58,992 bases of DNA from Fusobacterium sp. FSA-380-WT-3A (GCF_012843705.1 NZ_JABAFQ010000012.1:1-58992), one strand, 5' to 3'; counted from the stretch's first letter, positions 1 to 8,518 are shown. Notes: generated from the letters alone by a model not told the origin. Numbers and translations: made by a program.

Positions 1-27
1 TAGTTCCGTATCTCACGGACAAGATTA

Positions 28-56
28 ATTATACCTTAGAAATTAAAATATGTCAA
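28..56 (-). promoter_or_regulatory. Strong promoter reading out of the left edge
   Basis: On the minus strand a TTGACA box (51-56) is followed after 17 bases by TATAAT (28-33), both full consensus. Transcription would start near base 21 and leave the window. The first transcribed bases can form a short hairpin (arms GTCCGT and ACGGAAC with a bulged A), so the unseen gene may have a structured leader. The gene itself lies outside the window. Confidence 0.7.
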
Positions 57-74
57 CATATTTTTAAAATATTT

Positions 75-1166
75 TTACATTTTTTTAAATTTTCCTTTAT
101 TTTCAATAACTTTTTCTTTTATAAGTAATTCTCCTTCATCAATTATACTATTATTTAAAAGTATTTTATAATGACCTACTTCACTATTTTTATATATTGG
201 AAAAGAAATAGGATAGTATTTTAATAAAATTTTTATTTGACTTCCATTTTTTACTATTTTTGAAAAACTTTTTTCTGGATATACATCTATATTATTCTTA
301 TTCCCATTTTCTATTTTTAAATTATCTAAAACTATATTTTCATTTAAAAATATCTCTTTTTTATATTCATTATAAAATTTTCTTATATCTTTTAATATCT
401 TATAGTCACGTTCCTCTTCATTCTTTCCACCTAATATCACATATACAATATCCATTCCACTATTTTCAGAAAGAACACTCATGTTATACCCTGCCTTTGA
501 ATGATGACCAGTTTTCAGTCCATAAACTCCTTCTTTTCCTATAATTTTATTCCTATTTTTTAAATTTTGTTTTCCATTATAAATTGAAACTTCTTTTTGA
601 GAGGCTAATTTTATTAATGAATCATATTTTAAAGCTTCTAATGACAATTTATATATTCCTAGAGCACTTCCTTTATCCATTGGTTTTCCTGTCATTGAAG
701 TTGGTAATCCAGTTGGAGTAAAAAATTCAACCTCTTCCTCTATTCCAAGTTCTATACTTTTATTTTTCATTCTTTTTATAAAAATATCAACATTTCCTTT
801 CCCTATATATTTTGCTAAAGCATAAGCTGCATTATTTGCTGAATGTATAGCAGTAGCTTTTATTAAATCTTCCACTGTTATTCTTTGTCCTTCATACATC
901 CAAATTTTGCTTCCATTTATTTTTAATATTTCTTTATCTATTACAACCTTATCTTTTGGAGTGATCTCATTATTTTCTATAGCATCATAAGTTACAAGTA
1001 AAGTCATTATCTTAGTTACTGAAGCTAAAGGATATAATTTTCTTTCATTTTCTTTTATATATATTTCACCTAATTGGTCACCCAATAAATAACTCCTATA
1101 ATTTTTATTTTCTTCTGCATATATTAAATTAAAAATCATTAAAAAAAATATTATTATCTTCTTCAA
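75..1166 (-). CDS. D-alanyl-D-alanine carboxypeptidase (penicillin-binding protein, DacA/DacF type)
   Basis: This 363-residue protein is a serine-type D-Ala-D-Ala carboxypeptidase that trims the terminal D-alanine from peptidoglycan stem peptides outside the membrane. Residues 1-17 form a signal peptide (MKKII then a hydrophobic core). The three active-site motifs of the peptidase S11 family are visible: SVTK with the nucleophile Ser49 and Lys52, SAN at 109-111, and KTG near 217. The region after about residue 270 matches the position of the small beta-rich C-terminal domain of DacA-like proteins. The start is TTG, chosen because AAGGAG lies a proper distance upstream. It is a single gene, convergent with nothing visible and followed by the divergent promoter at the window edge. 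Confidence 0.9.
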   Translation of the reverse strand: MKKIIIFFLMIFNLIYAEENKNYRSYLLGDQLGEIYIKENERKLYPLASVTKIMTLLVTYDAIENNEITPKDKVVIDKEILKINGSKIWMYEGQRITVEDLIKATAIHSANNAAYALAKYIGKGNVDIFIKRMKNKSIELGIEEEVEFFTPTGLPTSMTGKPMDKGSALGIYKLSLEALKYDSLIKLASQKEVSIYNGKQNLKNRNKIIGKEGVYGLKTGHHSKAGYNMSVLSENSGMDIVYVILGGKNEEERDYKILKDIRKFYNEYKKEIFLNENIVLDNLKIENGNKNNIDVYPEKSFSKIVKNGSQIKILLKYYPISFPIYKNSEVGHYKILLNNSIIDEGELLIKEKVIENKGKFKKM

Positions 1167-1219
1167 AAAATTATCTCCTTATTTTTTTATAAAATTATAT
1201 CATTTTTTCATAATAAAAA

Positions 1220-1245
1220 AAAGAGAGAAAATAATTTCTCTCTTT
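1220..1245 (-). terminator. Intrinsic terminator after nifU
   Basis: An 11-bp inverted repeat (AAAGAGAGAAA / TTTCTCTCTTT) with a 4-base loop is followed on the minus strand by a run of T, directly behind the nifU stop codon. It ends the nifS-nifU transcript before the carboxypeptidase gene. Confidence 0.8.
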
Positions 1246-1253
1246 ATTCTATA

Positions 1254-1628
1254 TTACTTTTCTTTTTTAGAAAGATAGTCTTCTATAGCTGCTTTTATAG
1301 CTTCTTCTGCTAATACTGAACAGTGCATCTTTGCTGGAGGTAATCCTCCTAATTCTTCTACCACTGCTTTATTTGTTAATTTTAAAGCTTCTTCTATTGT
1401 TTTTCCTAATACCATCTCTGTTGATACTGAAGATGATGCTATTGCTGAAGCACATCCAAATGTTCTAAATTTTACATCTGTTATTATATCATTTTCTATT
1501 CTTAAGAATATTTCCATTATATCTCCACAAGATGGATTTCCTATTTTCCCATATCCATCTGGATTCTCCATTACTCCTACATGCTTAGGATTCATAAAAT
1601 GTTCCATTACTTTCTCTGTATATTGCAT
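1254..1628 (-). CDS. nifU: Fe-S cluster assembly scaffold protein NifU/IscU-like
   Basis: This 124-residue protein is the scaffold on which sulfur from the cysteine desulfurase and iron are assembled into an iron-sulfur cluster. The three conserved cysteines of the IscU/NifU N-terminal domain are present in the contexts GNPSCGD, FGCASA and MHCSVLA. The length matches the short scaffold form; there is no added [2Fe-2S] or thioredoxin-fold C-terminal domain as in full-length nitrogen-fixation NifU. It lies 10 bases downstream of nifS on the same strand, the usual two-gene ISC layout of anaerobes, with AAGGAGAG before its ATG. No iscR, hscA or fdx gene accompanies the pair here. Confidence 0.93.
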   Translation of the reverse strand: MQYTEKVMEHFMNPKHVGVMENPDGYGKIGNPSCGDIMEIFLRIENDIITDVKFRTFGCASAIASSSVSTEMVLGKTIEEALKLTNKAVVEELGGLPPAKMHCSVLAEEAIKAAIEDYLSKKEK

Positions 1629-1638
1629 AATTCTCTCC

Positions 1639-2811
1639 TTATTTTCTATTTATATATTCATTCCATAAAGGTGATAAACTTCTTAATTTTTCTATTGTTT
1701 CTACAACAACACCTAAAGTATAATCTATCTCTTCCTTAGTATTATATTTTCCTAAGCTGAATCTAATTGTTCCATGAGCAAATTCTTCTGGAATTCCCAT
1801 TGCTAAAAGCACATGTGAAGCCTGTAAATCATTAGATGAACAAGCTGAACCAGAACTTACTGCTATTCCTTTCATACTAAGATGCAATAGTATAGATTCT
1901 CCTTCTACATATTTAAAAGTTATACTAGAAGTTCCTGATAACCTTTTTGTACCTTTTGAATTTATTTCAATTTCTGGTAATCTTTTTAATAATTCATCTT
2001 CAAAATAATCTCTCAATTCAGATATTCTTTTATTTTCTTCTTCTCTATTTTTATATTGTTTTTCTAAAGCATTAGCAAGACCAATTATTAATGGAGTATT
2101 TGTTGTTCCAGGTCTCATTTTTCTTTCTTGATCTCCACCTGTTATTACTTTTCCTAATCTAACTCCATTTCTTACATATAAAGCTCCTATTCCTTTAGGT
2201 CCATAAAATTTATGAGCAGTAAAAGCTAATGTATCTATTCCAATTTCTTTTGGTTTTATATCATATTTTCCCATAGATTGAACTGCATCTACATGGAATA
2301 AAACTTTATTTTCTTTTGCTATCTTAGCTATTTCTTCTATAGGTTGAATTGCTCCTGTTTCGTTGTTGGCATGCATTACTGTTATTAAAATAGTTTCATC
2401 CTTTATTGCTTTTCTAATTTCCTCTGGATCTACTACTCCTTCATTATTTACACCTATAACAGTTACTTCATATCCTTCGCTTTCCAAATCTTTACATGTA
2501 TTTTTAACTCCAGGATGCTCAATAGCACTTACAATTATATGTCTTCCTCTATTTTTATAAGCTCTCGCTATTCCTCTTATAGCTAAATTATCTGACTCTG
2601 TACCAGAACCAGTAAAAATAATTTCTTCTGGAAGAACTCCTAATACATCAGCAACCTTTTTTCTTGCTTCTGCAACAGCTTTTCCTGTTTCTTGTCCAAA
2701 TAAATGTAAACTAAAAGCATTTCCATATTCTTCTTTAAAAAATGGTACCATACTTTCGAATACTTCATCATCTAATCTAGTTGTTGCATTATTATCTAAA
2801 TATATTTTCAT
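1639..2811 (-). CDS. nifS: Cysteine desulfurase NifS/IscS
   Basis: This 390-residue pyridoxal-phosphate enzyme converts cysteine to alanine and delivers the persulfide sulfur to the NifU scaffold encoded next to it. The cofactor lysine lies in TAHKFYGPKG, the PLP-contacting histidine and asparagine in MHANNETG, and the catalytic cysteine in the flexible loop SSGSACSS near residue 325. Length and order of motifs are those of group I desulfurases. It is the first gene of a two-gene operon with a consensus promoter 50 bases upstream and an SD (GGAGATG) before ATG. Sulfur supplied here could also feed tRNA thiolation. Confidence 0.94.
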   Translation of the reverse strand: MKIYLDNNATTRLDDEVFESMVPFFKEEYGNAFSLHLFGQETGKAVAEARKKVADVLGVLPEEIIFTGSGTESDNLAIRGIARAYKNRGRHIIVSAIEHPGVKNTCKDLESEGYEVTVIGVNNEGVVDPEEIRKAIKDETILITVMHANNETGAIQPIEEIAKIAKENKVLFHVDAVQSMGKYDIKPKEIGIDTLAFTAHKFYGPKGIGALYVRNGVRLGKVITGGDQERKMRPGTTNTPLIIGLANALEKQYKNREEENKRISELRDYFEDELLKRLPEIEINSKGTKRLSGTSSITFKYVEGESILLHLSMKGIAVSSGSACSSNDLQASHVLLAMGIPEEFAHGTIRFSLGKYNTKEEIDYTLGVVVETIEKLRSLSPLWNEYINRK

Positions 2812-2857
2812 TTATTTTCATCTCCTATAATGTAAACTAAATTTCCTTCCCTATATA

Positions 2858-2886
2858 TTTATATCATTCCTTAGCATTTTTGTCAA
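2858..2886 (-). promoter_or_regulatory. Promoter of nifS-nifU
   Basis: TTGACA (2881-2886, minus strand) and TATAAA (2858-2863) are separated by exactly 17 bases and lie just upstream of nifS. No obvious IscR-like operator overlaps it. Confidence 0.7.
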
Positions 2887-2895
2887 GAATTATCT

Positions 2896-3540
2896 TTAAG
2901 ATTTTTTATTTTTTAAATAATAATCACAAGCTTCTGTTATTTCACACTCTTGACACTTAGGATGTCTCGCTATACACTTATCTCTTCCTTGTAAAATTAT
3001 ATAATGAGAAAAGTCTATCCAACTTTTTTTAGGAACTATTTTCATTAAATCTTGTTCTATTTTTTCTGGTGTTTTTTCTTTAGTAAGACCTAATAAATTA
3101 GTAATCCTTTTTACATGAGTATCCACAGTTATCCCATCTGCTAATCCCCATACTTCTCCTCTTACTACATTAGCTGTCTTCCTTCCTACTCCACCAAGTT
3201 CTAATAATTTATCCATCTCTTTTGGTAAATTTCCATCATATTTTTCTATAAGTTGTTGACTTGCTTTCTTTATATTTTTGGCTTTATTTCTATAAAAACC
3301 TGTACTTTTTATAAGTTCCTCTATCTCTTCTAATTCTAAATTAGCAAAATCTTCAGGAGTATTGTATCTTTTAAACATTTCTTCAGTTACAATATTTACT
3401 CTTTTATCTGTACACTGAGCAGATAAAATAACTGATACTAGAAGTTCAAACGGTGTCCTATAATTTAAAGCACATTTTGGTTTTCCAAATTTTTCTTCTA
3501 ATTTTTTTAAGACAAATTTCACTTTTTCTTTCCTATTCAT
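2896..3540 (-). CDS. nth: Endonuclease III (DNA glycosylase/AP lyase)
   Basis: This 214-residue base-excision repair enzyme removes oxidised pyrimidines and cleaves the abasic site. The helix-hairpin-helix motif with the catalytic lysine is seen in LGGVGRKTANVV, the catalytic aspartate in TVDTHVKR, and the [4Fe-4S] ligands in the C-terminal C-x6-C-x2-C-x5-C pattern starting at CIARHPKCQEC. The length is normal for bacterial Nth. It is preceded by the terminator that ends the tyrS-GNAT unit and has its own SD (GGAGGG), so it is probably transcribed alone. Its cluster would rely on the nifS-nifU genes just downstream. Confidence 0.94.
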   Translation of the reverse strand: MNRKEKVKFVLKKLEEKFGKPKCALNYRTPFELLVSVILSAQCTDKRVNIVTEEMFKRYNTPEDFANLELEEIEELIKSTGFYRNKAKNIKKASQQLIEKYDGNLPKEMDKLLELGGVGRKTANVVRGEVWGLADGITVDTHVKRITNLLGLTKEKTPEKIEQDLMKIVPKKSWIDFSHYIILQGRDKCIARHPKCQECEITEACDYYLKNKKS

Positions 3541-3560
3541 AATCCCTCCTTCTTTTTTAA

Positions 3561-3588
3561 AAAATAGACGGTTTTCACCGTCTATTTT
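3561..3588 (-). terminator. Terminator after the GNAT gene
   Basis: A 12-bp perfect inverted repeat (AAAATAGACGGT / ACCGTCTATTTT, loop TTTC) overlaps the stop codon of the acetyltransferase gene and is followed by T residues on the minus strand. It separates tyrS-GNAT from nth. Confidence 0.8.
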
Positions 3589-4052
3589 ATTAAAGTTTTT
3601 ATAAATAACATATGTTCTATCCCTTTGTATTCATCCATAGAATCAAATATAAAATCATTTTTCTTAAAAGCTTTTATCGAAGCTATATTTTCTTCTAATA
3701 TATAAGCTAATACTATTGATATCTCTTTTTTCTCTTTTATAAGATTTTCTATACTCATTTTTATTATACTTGAACTATATTTTTTTTTCCTCATCTTTTC
3801 TATCAAATAAATATTTATAATTGCTATTTCTCCATCAAGTTCAAATTTTATATATCCCAAAAATTCTTCCTCTATATTGGTGATAGTATATAGTAAATAT
3901 GCTGAGGACTTTATTAAAAATTTATACCATCTTCTATGGTTTTCCCATTGTTCTTTTTCTAAAGTTGGGTAATATTTTCTTATATAACTTAAATGAATAT
4001 TATTATAAATATTTTCTATATCACTTTCTTTGGTTTTTCTAAGAAATATCAA
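3582..4052 (-). CDS. GNAT-family N-acetyltransferase
   Basis: This 156-residue protein resembles GNAT acetyltransferases that transfer acetyl groups from acetyl-CoA to an amine. The opening IFLRKTKESDIENIYN is the usual first beta strand and helix, the central FLGYIKFELDGEIAIINIYL gives the paired strands, and RKKKYSSSIIKMSI sits where the CoA-pyrophosphate loop is expected, although the usual Q/RxxGxG/A pattern is weak. The later IASIKAFKKNDFIF is the typical C-terminal strand motif. The substrate cannot be told. It starts at TTG with GGTGAT upstream, 13 bases after tyrS, and is probably cotranscribed with it. Confidence 0.7.
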   Translation of the reverse strand: MIFLRKTKESDIENIYNNIHLSYIRKYYPTLEKEQWENHRRWYKFLIKSSAYLLYTITNIEEEFLGYIKFELDGEIAIINIYLIEKMRKKKYSSSIIKMSIENLIKEKKEISIVLAYILEENIASIKAFKKNDFIFDSMDEYKGIEHMLFIKTLIK

Positions 4053-4065
4053 TATATCACCTTTT

Positions 4066-5292
4066 TTATTTTAAAACTATTTTTAAGAATCTTTTTTTAC
4101 CCATTTTTACAATAGTATAATCTTTTTCTCCAAATAATTCTTTTGTAATTGTAAATTTAACATCTGTAACTTTTTCTTCATTAACAGACATTCCATTTTG
4201 TTCAATCAATCTTCTTCCTTCACTTTTATTTTTTAAAACTTTATTAACAGATAAGAACTCTGTTAATTCTATTCCTAATTCAGTTTCAGAAATTTCTTTC
4301 ATAGGAACATTTTCCATATTATTTCCAGAACCAAATAAAGCTTCAGAAGCTAATTTAGCTTTTTCAGCCTCTTCTTCTCCATGAATCATCTTAGTTATTT
4401 CATAAGCTAATACAACTTTTGCTTTATTTATTTCGGCATCTTTTAAAGAACTTAATCTTTTTACTTCATTCATAGGAATAAATGTTAATAAAGATAAACA
4501 TTTTTCTACATCAGCATCATCTACATTTCTCCAATATTGATAAAATTCATATGGTGTTGTTTTTTTAGGGTCAAGCCATAAAGCTCCTTTTGCTGTTTTT
4601 CCCATTTTTTTACCTTCACTATTTGTAAGTAATGTACAAGTCATACCATATGTTTCTTGTTGTTCTTTTTTTCTAATTATGTTAATTCCAGCTATAATAT
4701 TTGACCACTGGTCATCTCCACCTAATTGCATCTTACAATTATACTTTTGATTTAACACATAGAAATCATATCCTTGCATTAACATATAGTTAAACTCTAA
4801 AAAAGAAAGTCCACCATTTTCCATTCTTGTTTTAAAACACTCAGCTGATAACATTCTATTAACTGAAAAAAGAGAACCAATATCTCTTATAAACTCTATA
4901 TAATTAAGATCTAATAGCCAATCACCATTATTAGCTAAAATAGCCTTTCCATCTGTAAAATCTATAAATTTTTCCATTTGTTTTTTTATACAAGATACAT
5001 TATGAGCTATTGTTTCTTTAGTCATCATTTGTCTCATATCAGTTCTTCCACTAGGGTCTCCTATCATGGCTGTTCCACCACCAATTAAAGCTATTGGTCT
5101 ATGTCCAAACTTTTGCATATGAGCCATAAACATCATTGCTATAAAATGACCTACATGTAAACTATCTGCTGTTGGGTCAAATCCTATATAAAATGTTACT
5201 TTTTCTTCACCTAATATCTTCTTTATTGCTTCTTCATCTGTAAATTGTTTTAAATATCCACGCTCTTTTAATACATCATAAACATTATTCAT
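4066..5292 (-). CDS. tyrS: Tyrosyl-tRNA synthetase
   Basis: This 408-residue class I aminoacyl-tRNA synthetase charges tRNA-Tyr. The HIGH-like signature is HVGHF within [13 protein letters not shown], the tyrosine-binding QLGGDDQW motif is present, and the KMSKS-like loop is KKMGKT near residue 232. The C-terminal part from about residue 345 is the S4-type RNA-binding domain ([17 protein letters not shown]). Length is normal. ATG is preceded by AGGAGG. No T-box specifier structure is recognisable upstream; instead there is a short homologous copy of the gene's own 5' end. A tRNA-Tyr(GTA) gene lies about 450 bases upstream. Confidence 0.95.
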   Translation of the reverse strand: MNNVYDVLKERGYLKQFTDEEAIKKILGEEKVTFYIGFDPTADSLHVGHFIAMMFMAHMQKFGHRPIALIGGGTAMIGDPSGRTDMRQMMTKETIAHNVSCIKKQMEKFIDFTDGKAILANNGDWLLDLNYIEFIRDIGSLFSVNRMLSAECFKTRMENGGLSFLEFNYMLMQGYDFYVLNQKYNCKMQLGGDDQWSNIIAGINIIRKKEQQETYGMTCTLLTNSEGKKMGKTAKGALWLDPKKTTPYEFYQYWRNVDDADVEKCLSLLTFIPMNEVKRLSSLKDAEINKAKVVLAYEITKMIHGEEEAEKAKLASEALFGSGNNMENVPMKEISETELGIELTEFLSVNKVLKNKSEGRRLIEQNGMSVNEEKVTDVKFTITKELFGEKDYTIVKMGKKRFLKIVLK

Positions 5293-5330
5293 TAAATTAA
5301 TCCTCCTAAAATTTATTTACTCTATATTTA

Positions 5331-5411
5331 CTAAAAGAAGCTACAATATCTATAATCTGTAAATTGTTTTAGCTGTCCTCTTTCTCTTAGGACATCACAA
5401 ATCTTTTCCAA
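5331..5411 (-). pseudogene. Vestigial second tyrS 5' end, or a 26-codon leader ORF
   Basis: A TTG start with AAGGGGGAG five bases upstream opens a 26-codon reading frame ending 38 bases before tyrS. Its residues 5-19 (CDVLRERGQLKQFTD) align with residues 5-19 of tyrS ([15 protein letters not shown]), and the DNA for LKQFTD is identical over at least 17 bases. After that point the frame diverges and closes with two Tyr codons (YRYCSFF, stop). The resemblance shows descent from a tyrS 5' end. It may be a stub left when an incoming tyrS replaced an older one, or a duplicated start now acting as a leader peptide. Confidence 0.75.
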
Positions 5412-5535
5412 TTTAACTCCCCCTTCTTCATTCTACAAACAATTCTATCATAGTTTCTTTTTTTTTTCTAGTAAAAAAATACTTTCTTAATATCAAAAAT
5501 ATCATTCACTTAATTAAATTTATAATATATAAATA

Positions 5536-5561
5536 AAAAAAGAGATGCTTTACATCTCTTT
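5536..5561 (-). terminator. Terminator of tRNA array 1
   Basis: The inverted repeat AAAGAGATG / CATCTCTTT is followed on the minus strand by TTTTTTTATTT, 14 bases past the CCA end of tRNA-Asp. It ends the five-gene tRNA transcript before tyrS. Confidence 0.8.
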
Positions 5562-5574
5562 AAAATCTTTTAAA

Positions 5575-5651
5575 TGGCGGGAGTGACGAGACTCGAACTC
5601 GCGACCCCTAACGTGACAGGCTAGTGCTCTAACCAACTGAGCTACACCCCC
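5575..5651 (-). tRNA. tRNA-Asp (GTC)
   Basis: The reverse strand folds into a 77-base tRNA with acceptor GGGGGTG/CACTCCC, anticodon GTC in CTGTCAC, TTCGAGT T-loop and an encoded CCA. It is the last gene of array 1. Confidence 0.96.
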
Positions 5652-5658
5652 ATTTTAA

Positions 5659-5734
5659 TGGTGGTCACAATAGGACTTGAACCTATGACCCCCTGCTTGT
5701 AAGGCAGGTGCTCTCCCAACTGAGCTATGCGACC
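5659..5734 (-). tRNA. tRNA-Val (TAC)
   Basis: A 76-base cloverleaf with acceptor GGTCGCA/TGTGACC, anticodon TAC in CTTACAA and encoded CCA. An identical copy is at 11810-11885. Confidence 0.96.
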
Positions 5735-5739
5735 ATAAG

Positions 5740-5824
<85 letters not shown>

Positions 5825-5841
5825 ATATTTTATATAATAAT

Positions 5842-5916
5842 TGGTACCCCGTAGGGGAATCGAACCCCTGTTTCCAGAGTGAAAATCTGATGTCCTAACC
5901 GTTGAACGAACGGGGC
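5842..5916 (-). tRNA. tRNA-Glu (TTC)
   Basis: A 75-base cloverleaf with acceptor GCCCCGT/ACGGGGT, anticodon TTC in TTTTCAC and encoded CCA. The gene is identical to the one at 12087-12161. Confidence 0.96.
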
Positions 5917-5923
5917 ATTTATC

Positions 5924-5999
<76 letters not shown>

Positions 6000-6015
6000 A
6001 TCACACACAAGAATT

Positions 6016-6044
6016 ATTATATATTATAATATATTTTTTGTCAA
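6016..6044 (-). promoter_or_regulatory. Promoter of tRNA array 1
   Basis: TTGACA (6039-6044) and TATAAT (6016-6021) on the minus strand are both perfect consensus with a 17-base spacer, ending 16 bases before tRNA-Thr. This fits a strong stable-RNA promoter. Confidence 0.85.
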
Positions 6045-6091
6045 TATTTTTTTATTTTTTTCATTTTTTTCTTTTATTTTCAATGATTTTC

Positions 6092-6871
6092 TTATCCAAA
6101 AATTCTTTTAAAAAAACCTTTTTTAATATCTAATTTTAAAAAAGGAATTTCTTTTCCCAATAATCTTTGAACTATATTTTTATATGCCCTATAAGCTAGT
6201 GAGTTACCTTTAAATACTAAAGGTTCCCCTTTATTAGTAGAAATGACTATACTTTCATCATCAGGTACAACTCCTATTACATCTTGGGCTAATATTTCCA
6301 CTACATCTTGAACACTTAACATATTTCCTTGTTTTACCATATCTATTCTTAATCTATTAATCAAAAGTTTTATATTTGATATTTCATTTGCTAAAAGTAA
6401 CCCTATTATTCTATCAGCATCTCTTACAGCTGATACTTCTGGAGTTACTACTACAATAGCTTCATCAGCTGCTACTATTGCATTTTTAAATCCCTGTTCT
6501 ATTCCAGCAGGACAGTCAATAATTATATAATCAAAATCACCTTTTATTGCTTCTATTAACTCTTTCATTTGTTCAGGTGTAACATCATTTTTATCTCTTG
6601 TTTGAGCAGCTGGAATAAGATATAAATTTTTGTTTCTTTTATCTCTTATAACAGCTTGTTTTATTTTACAACGTCCTTCTATAAGGTCTACTAAATCATA
6701 AACTATTCTATTTTCTAATCCCATAACAACATCTAAATTTCTAAGACCTATATCTGTATCTATAAGAAGTACACTTTTTCCCTCTAGTGCTAAACCACTT
6801 CCAATATTAGCTGTTGTTGTTGTTTTTCCTACTCCTCCTTTACCGGAAGTAACTACTAGAACTTTCCCCAT
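6092..6871 (-). CDS. minD: Septum site-determining ATPase MinD
   Basis: This 259-residue ParA/MinD ATPase positions the division site by recruiting MinC to the membrane. The deviant Walker A motif GKGGVGKTTT lies at residues 10-19, the switch I/A' region at DTDIGLRNLD, Walker B at IIIDCPAGI. The C-terminal FFKRIFG is the short amphipathic membrane-targeting helix typical of MinD. No minC or minE gene is next to it: an ArsC-like gene lies divergently upstream and the tRNA array downstream. It is likely monocistronic with GGAGGG before ATG. Confidence 0.93.
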   Translation of the reverse strand: MGKVLVVTSGKGGVGKTTTTANIGSGLALEGKSVLLIDTDIGLRNLDVVMGLENRIVYDLVDLIEGRCKIKQAVIRDKRNKNLYLIPAAQTRDKNDVTPEQMKELIEAIKGDFDYIIIDCPAGIEQGFKNAIVAADEAIVVVTPEVSAVRDADRIIGLLLANEISNIKLLINRLRIDMVKQGNMLSVQDVVEILAQDVIGVVPDDESIVISTNKGEPLVFKGNSLAYRAYKNIVQRLLGKEIPFLKLDIKKGFFKRIFG

Positions 6872-7043
6872 TTTTCCCTCCTATTACACTTCGCTTTTTC
6901 CTCTAGATATTCTATAATTAAGTATACCACATTAACTTTATTACAAGCAATAATTTTTTTATTGTAATTATTGTTTCATTTTTATTAATTATAATATATA
7001 ATTTATGTATCAATAATTTTATCAATAATTTCAAGGAGGAAAT

Positions 7044-7403
7044 ATGTCTATACTATTTTTTAATTATCCTAAATGTTCTACATGTGTTAAAGCTAAAAAA
7101 TGGTTAGAAGAAAATGAAATCAATTTTGTAAGTAGACACATAGTCGAAGAAAGGCCTACAATAGACGAATTAAAGTCTTTTATCAAATCAAGTAATCTTC
7201 CTTTTAAAAAATTTTTTAATACTAGTGGGATTCTTTATAGAGAGCTTGATTTAAAAAACAAAATTCCTACTATGAATGAAGAAGAAGCTATTACTCTTCT
7301 TGCTTCTAATGGTATGTTAGTAAAAAGACCTTTAATTGTTTGTGATAAAGGTATTTTAATTGGATTCAAGGTTGAAGAATGGAAAAAATTCTTTAACAAA
7401 TAA
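7044..7403 (+). CDS. ArsC/Spx-family thioredoxin-fold protein
   Basis: This 119-residue protein belongs to the Spx/MgsR-ArsC thioredoxin-like family. Residues 9-14 (PKCSTC) carry the CxxC redox pair seen in Spx-like proteins, and residues 82-105 (ITLLASNGMLVKRPLIVCDK) are the conserved LL-x-NPMLIKRP-like stretch of the fold. Members are either thiol-responsive RNA polymerase-binding regulators or arsenate reductase-like enzymes; the sequence alone does not decide, and no ars genes are adjacent. AAGGAGG precedes ATG, and a strong terminator follows, so it is a single-gene unit. Confidence 0.85.
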   Translation: MSILFFNYPKCSTCVKAKKWLEENEINFVSRHIVEERPTIDELKSFIKSSNLPFKKFFNTSGILYRELDLKNKIPTMNEEEAITLLASNGMLVKRPLIVCDKGILIGFKVEEWKKFFNK

Positions 7404-7420
7404 TTTTGTAAATAAAAATA

Positions 7421-7446
7421 GCACGATAAAAATCGTGCTTTTTTAC
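7421..7446 (+). terminator. Terminator after the Spx-like gene
   Basis: GCACGAT / ATCGTGC with loop AAAA followed by seven T residues, a textbook intrinsic terminator. Confidence 0.9.
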
Positions 7447-7469
7447 TGTATAATATACTCCTAAATAAT

Positions 7470-8518
7470 AAATTTATTTCTCTTAATCATAAACTTAAAT
7501 ATATTTTTTCTAAATATTTCTTTGAATACTGGGATGATATTTCTTCTTTCTTTTCTAATGAGTGAAAAATATTCTTAACAATATCAATTCTTTTTTACAT
7601 AGCGCTGATTCTAAGTTCGGTTTCTCTCCATTCCTTTGTACTTCTTATCTTCATAAATTTATTCACCTTTTCTTGTAAATCTAAATTTTGTCCTTCTTGT
7701 AGTAAAATTTATACTGAAAATTGGGTTTCTTCTCTTGTTTCTCATATTTATATGACTTTTTCTTTACTTACTGGTTTCATTAGAAATTTTTTCTTTAATA
7801 ATCTACAATTACTTAAAAATCTTTCTGATGGTACTTATTATTCTTTTAAATATTCTTTTAAAAAAATTGATATATAATTTGGGAATTATCATTAATATTC
7901 ATGCTATTGCTACTTTTGGTGATTTTGATATTAAAGGGATTTAGAAAACTCCTAATTCTCTTCCTTGGAGACCTCTTAGAAAATCTTGACAAAAATATTC
8001 TTTTGATATTATTGCTTCTTTCGCTAAATCTAATAGTTCTATTACTCTTAAAAATAAAATTTCCATCACTTATAAAAAATATTCTAATGGATTTTATGTT
8101 AATCCTAATAATATTATTAATAATATTCAAAATATTGCAAAATATCTTAGTCAAGCTTGCAAGACCAGCTATTGTTGAATATAGAATTATTTTTTTGATT
8201 CTAAAAACATTACATTTTGGTACCAAAAACCAAATAAGGACAATAAGATTTTTGTTACTTTTTCTTTAAGAGATTTTTTCAGATCTTTAATTTCTCATAT
8301 TACTTCTAAATACTTTAAAATGATTAGAAGATATGATATTTATTCTAAAAATAATAAAACTAAAAAAATTAAAATTCTTAGATTTAATTTCTTTAGAAAA
8401 AAACTTTCTTGAGTAGAAAAGATATAGAGGTTTCAAATAAAATCCACTCTCTTGTTCTAAGTGTGAAACTTCTATGATTTATACTACTAAATATAGTTTT
8501 TATTATGCTTTTCCTTAA
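7470..8518 (+). pseudogene. Degenerate IS91-like (Y2 HUH) transposase
   Basis: Pieces of one transposase can be read across frames on the plus strand, interrupted by stops and frameshifts. In order they are: HKLKYIFSKYFFEYWDD (from 7488), the N-terminal zinc-binding piece SCKSKFCPSCSKIYTENWV (near 7670-7735), GFYVNPNNIINNIQNIAKYL (near 8090-8150), RPAIVEYRI, ITFWYQKPNKDNKIFVTFSL, SKYFKMIRRYDIYS (near 8310-8345) and a C-terminal zinc ribbon CSKCETSMIYTT ending in a stop at 8516-8518. This order is that of IS91-family proteins with a Zn-binding and a Y2 transposase domain. At least four frame changes and several in-frame stops make it non-functional. No clear ends or target duplication could be recognised. 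Confidence 0.82.

Noticed and set aside
5293-5535. T-box riboswitch before tyrS
   Set aside because: No T-box core sequence or antiterminator/terminator pair could be found; the region holds the tyrS-like stub and the tRNA array terminator.
7858-8269. Two overlapping 122-codon frames on opposite strands within the transposase remnant
   Set aside because: Both are low-complexity Ile/Leu/Asn-rich frames inside decayed transposase DNA; only short pieces match the transposase in the proper order.
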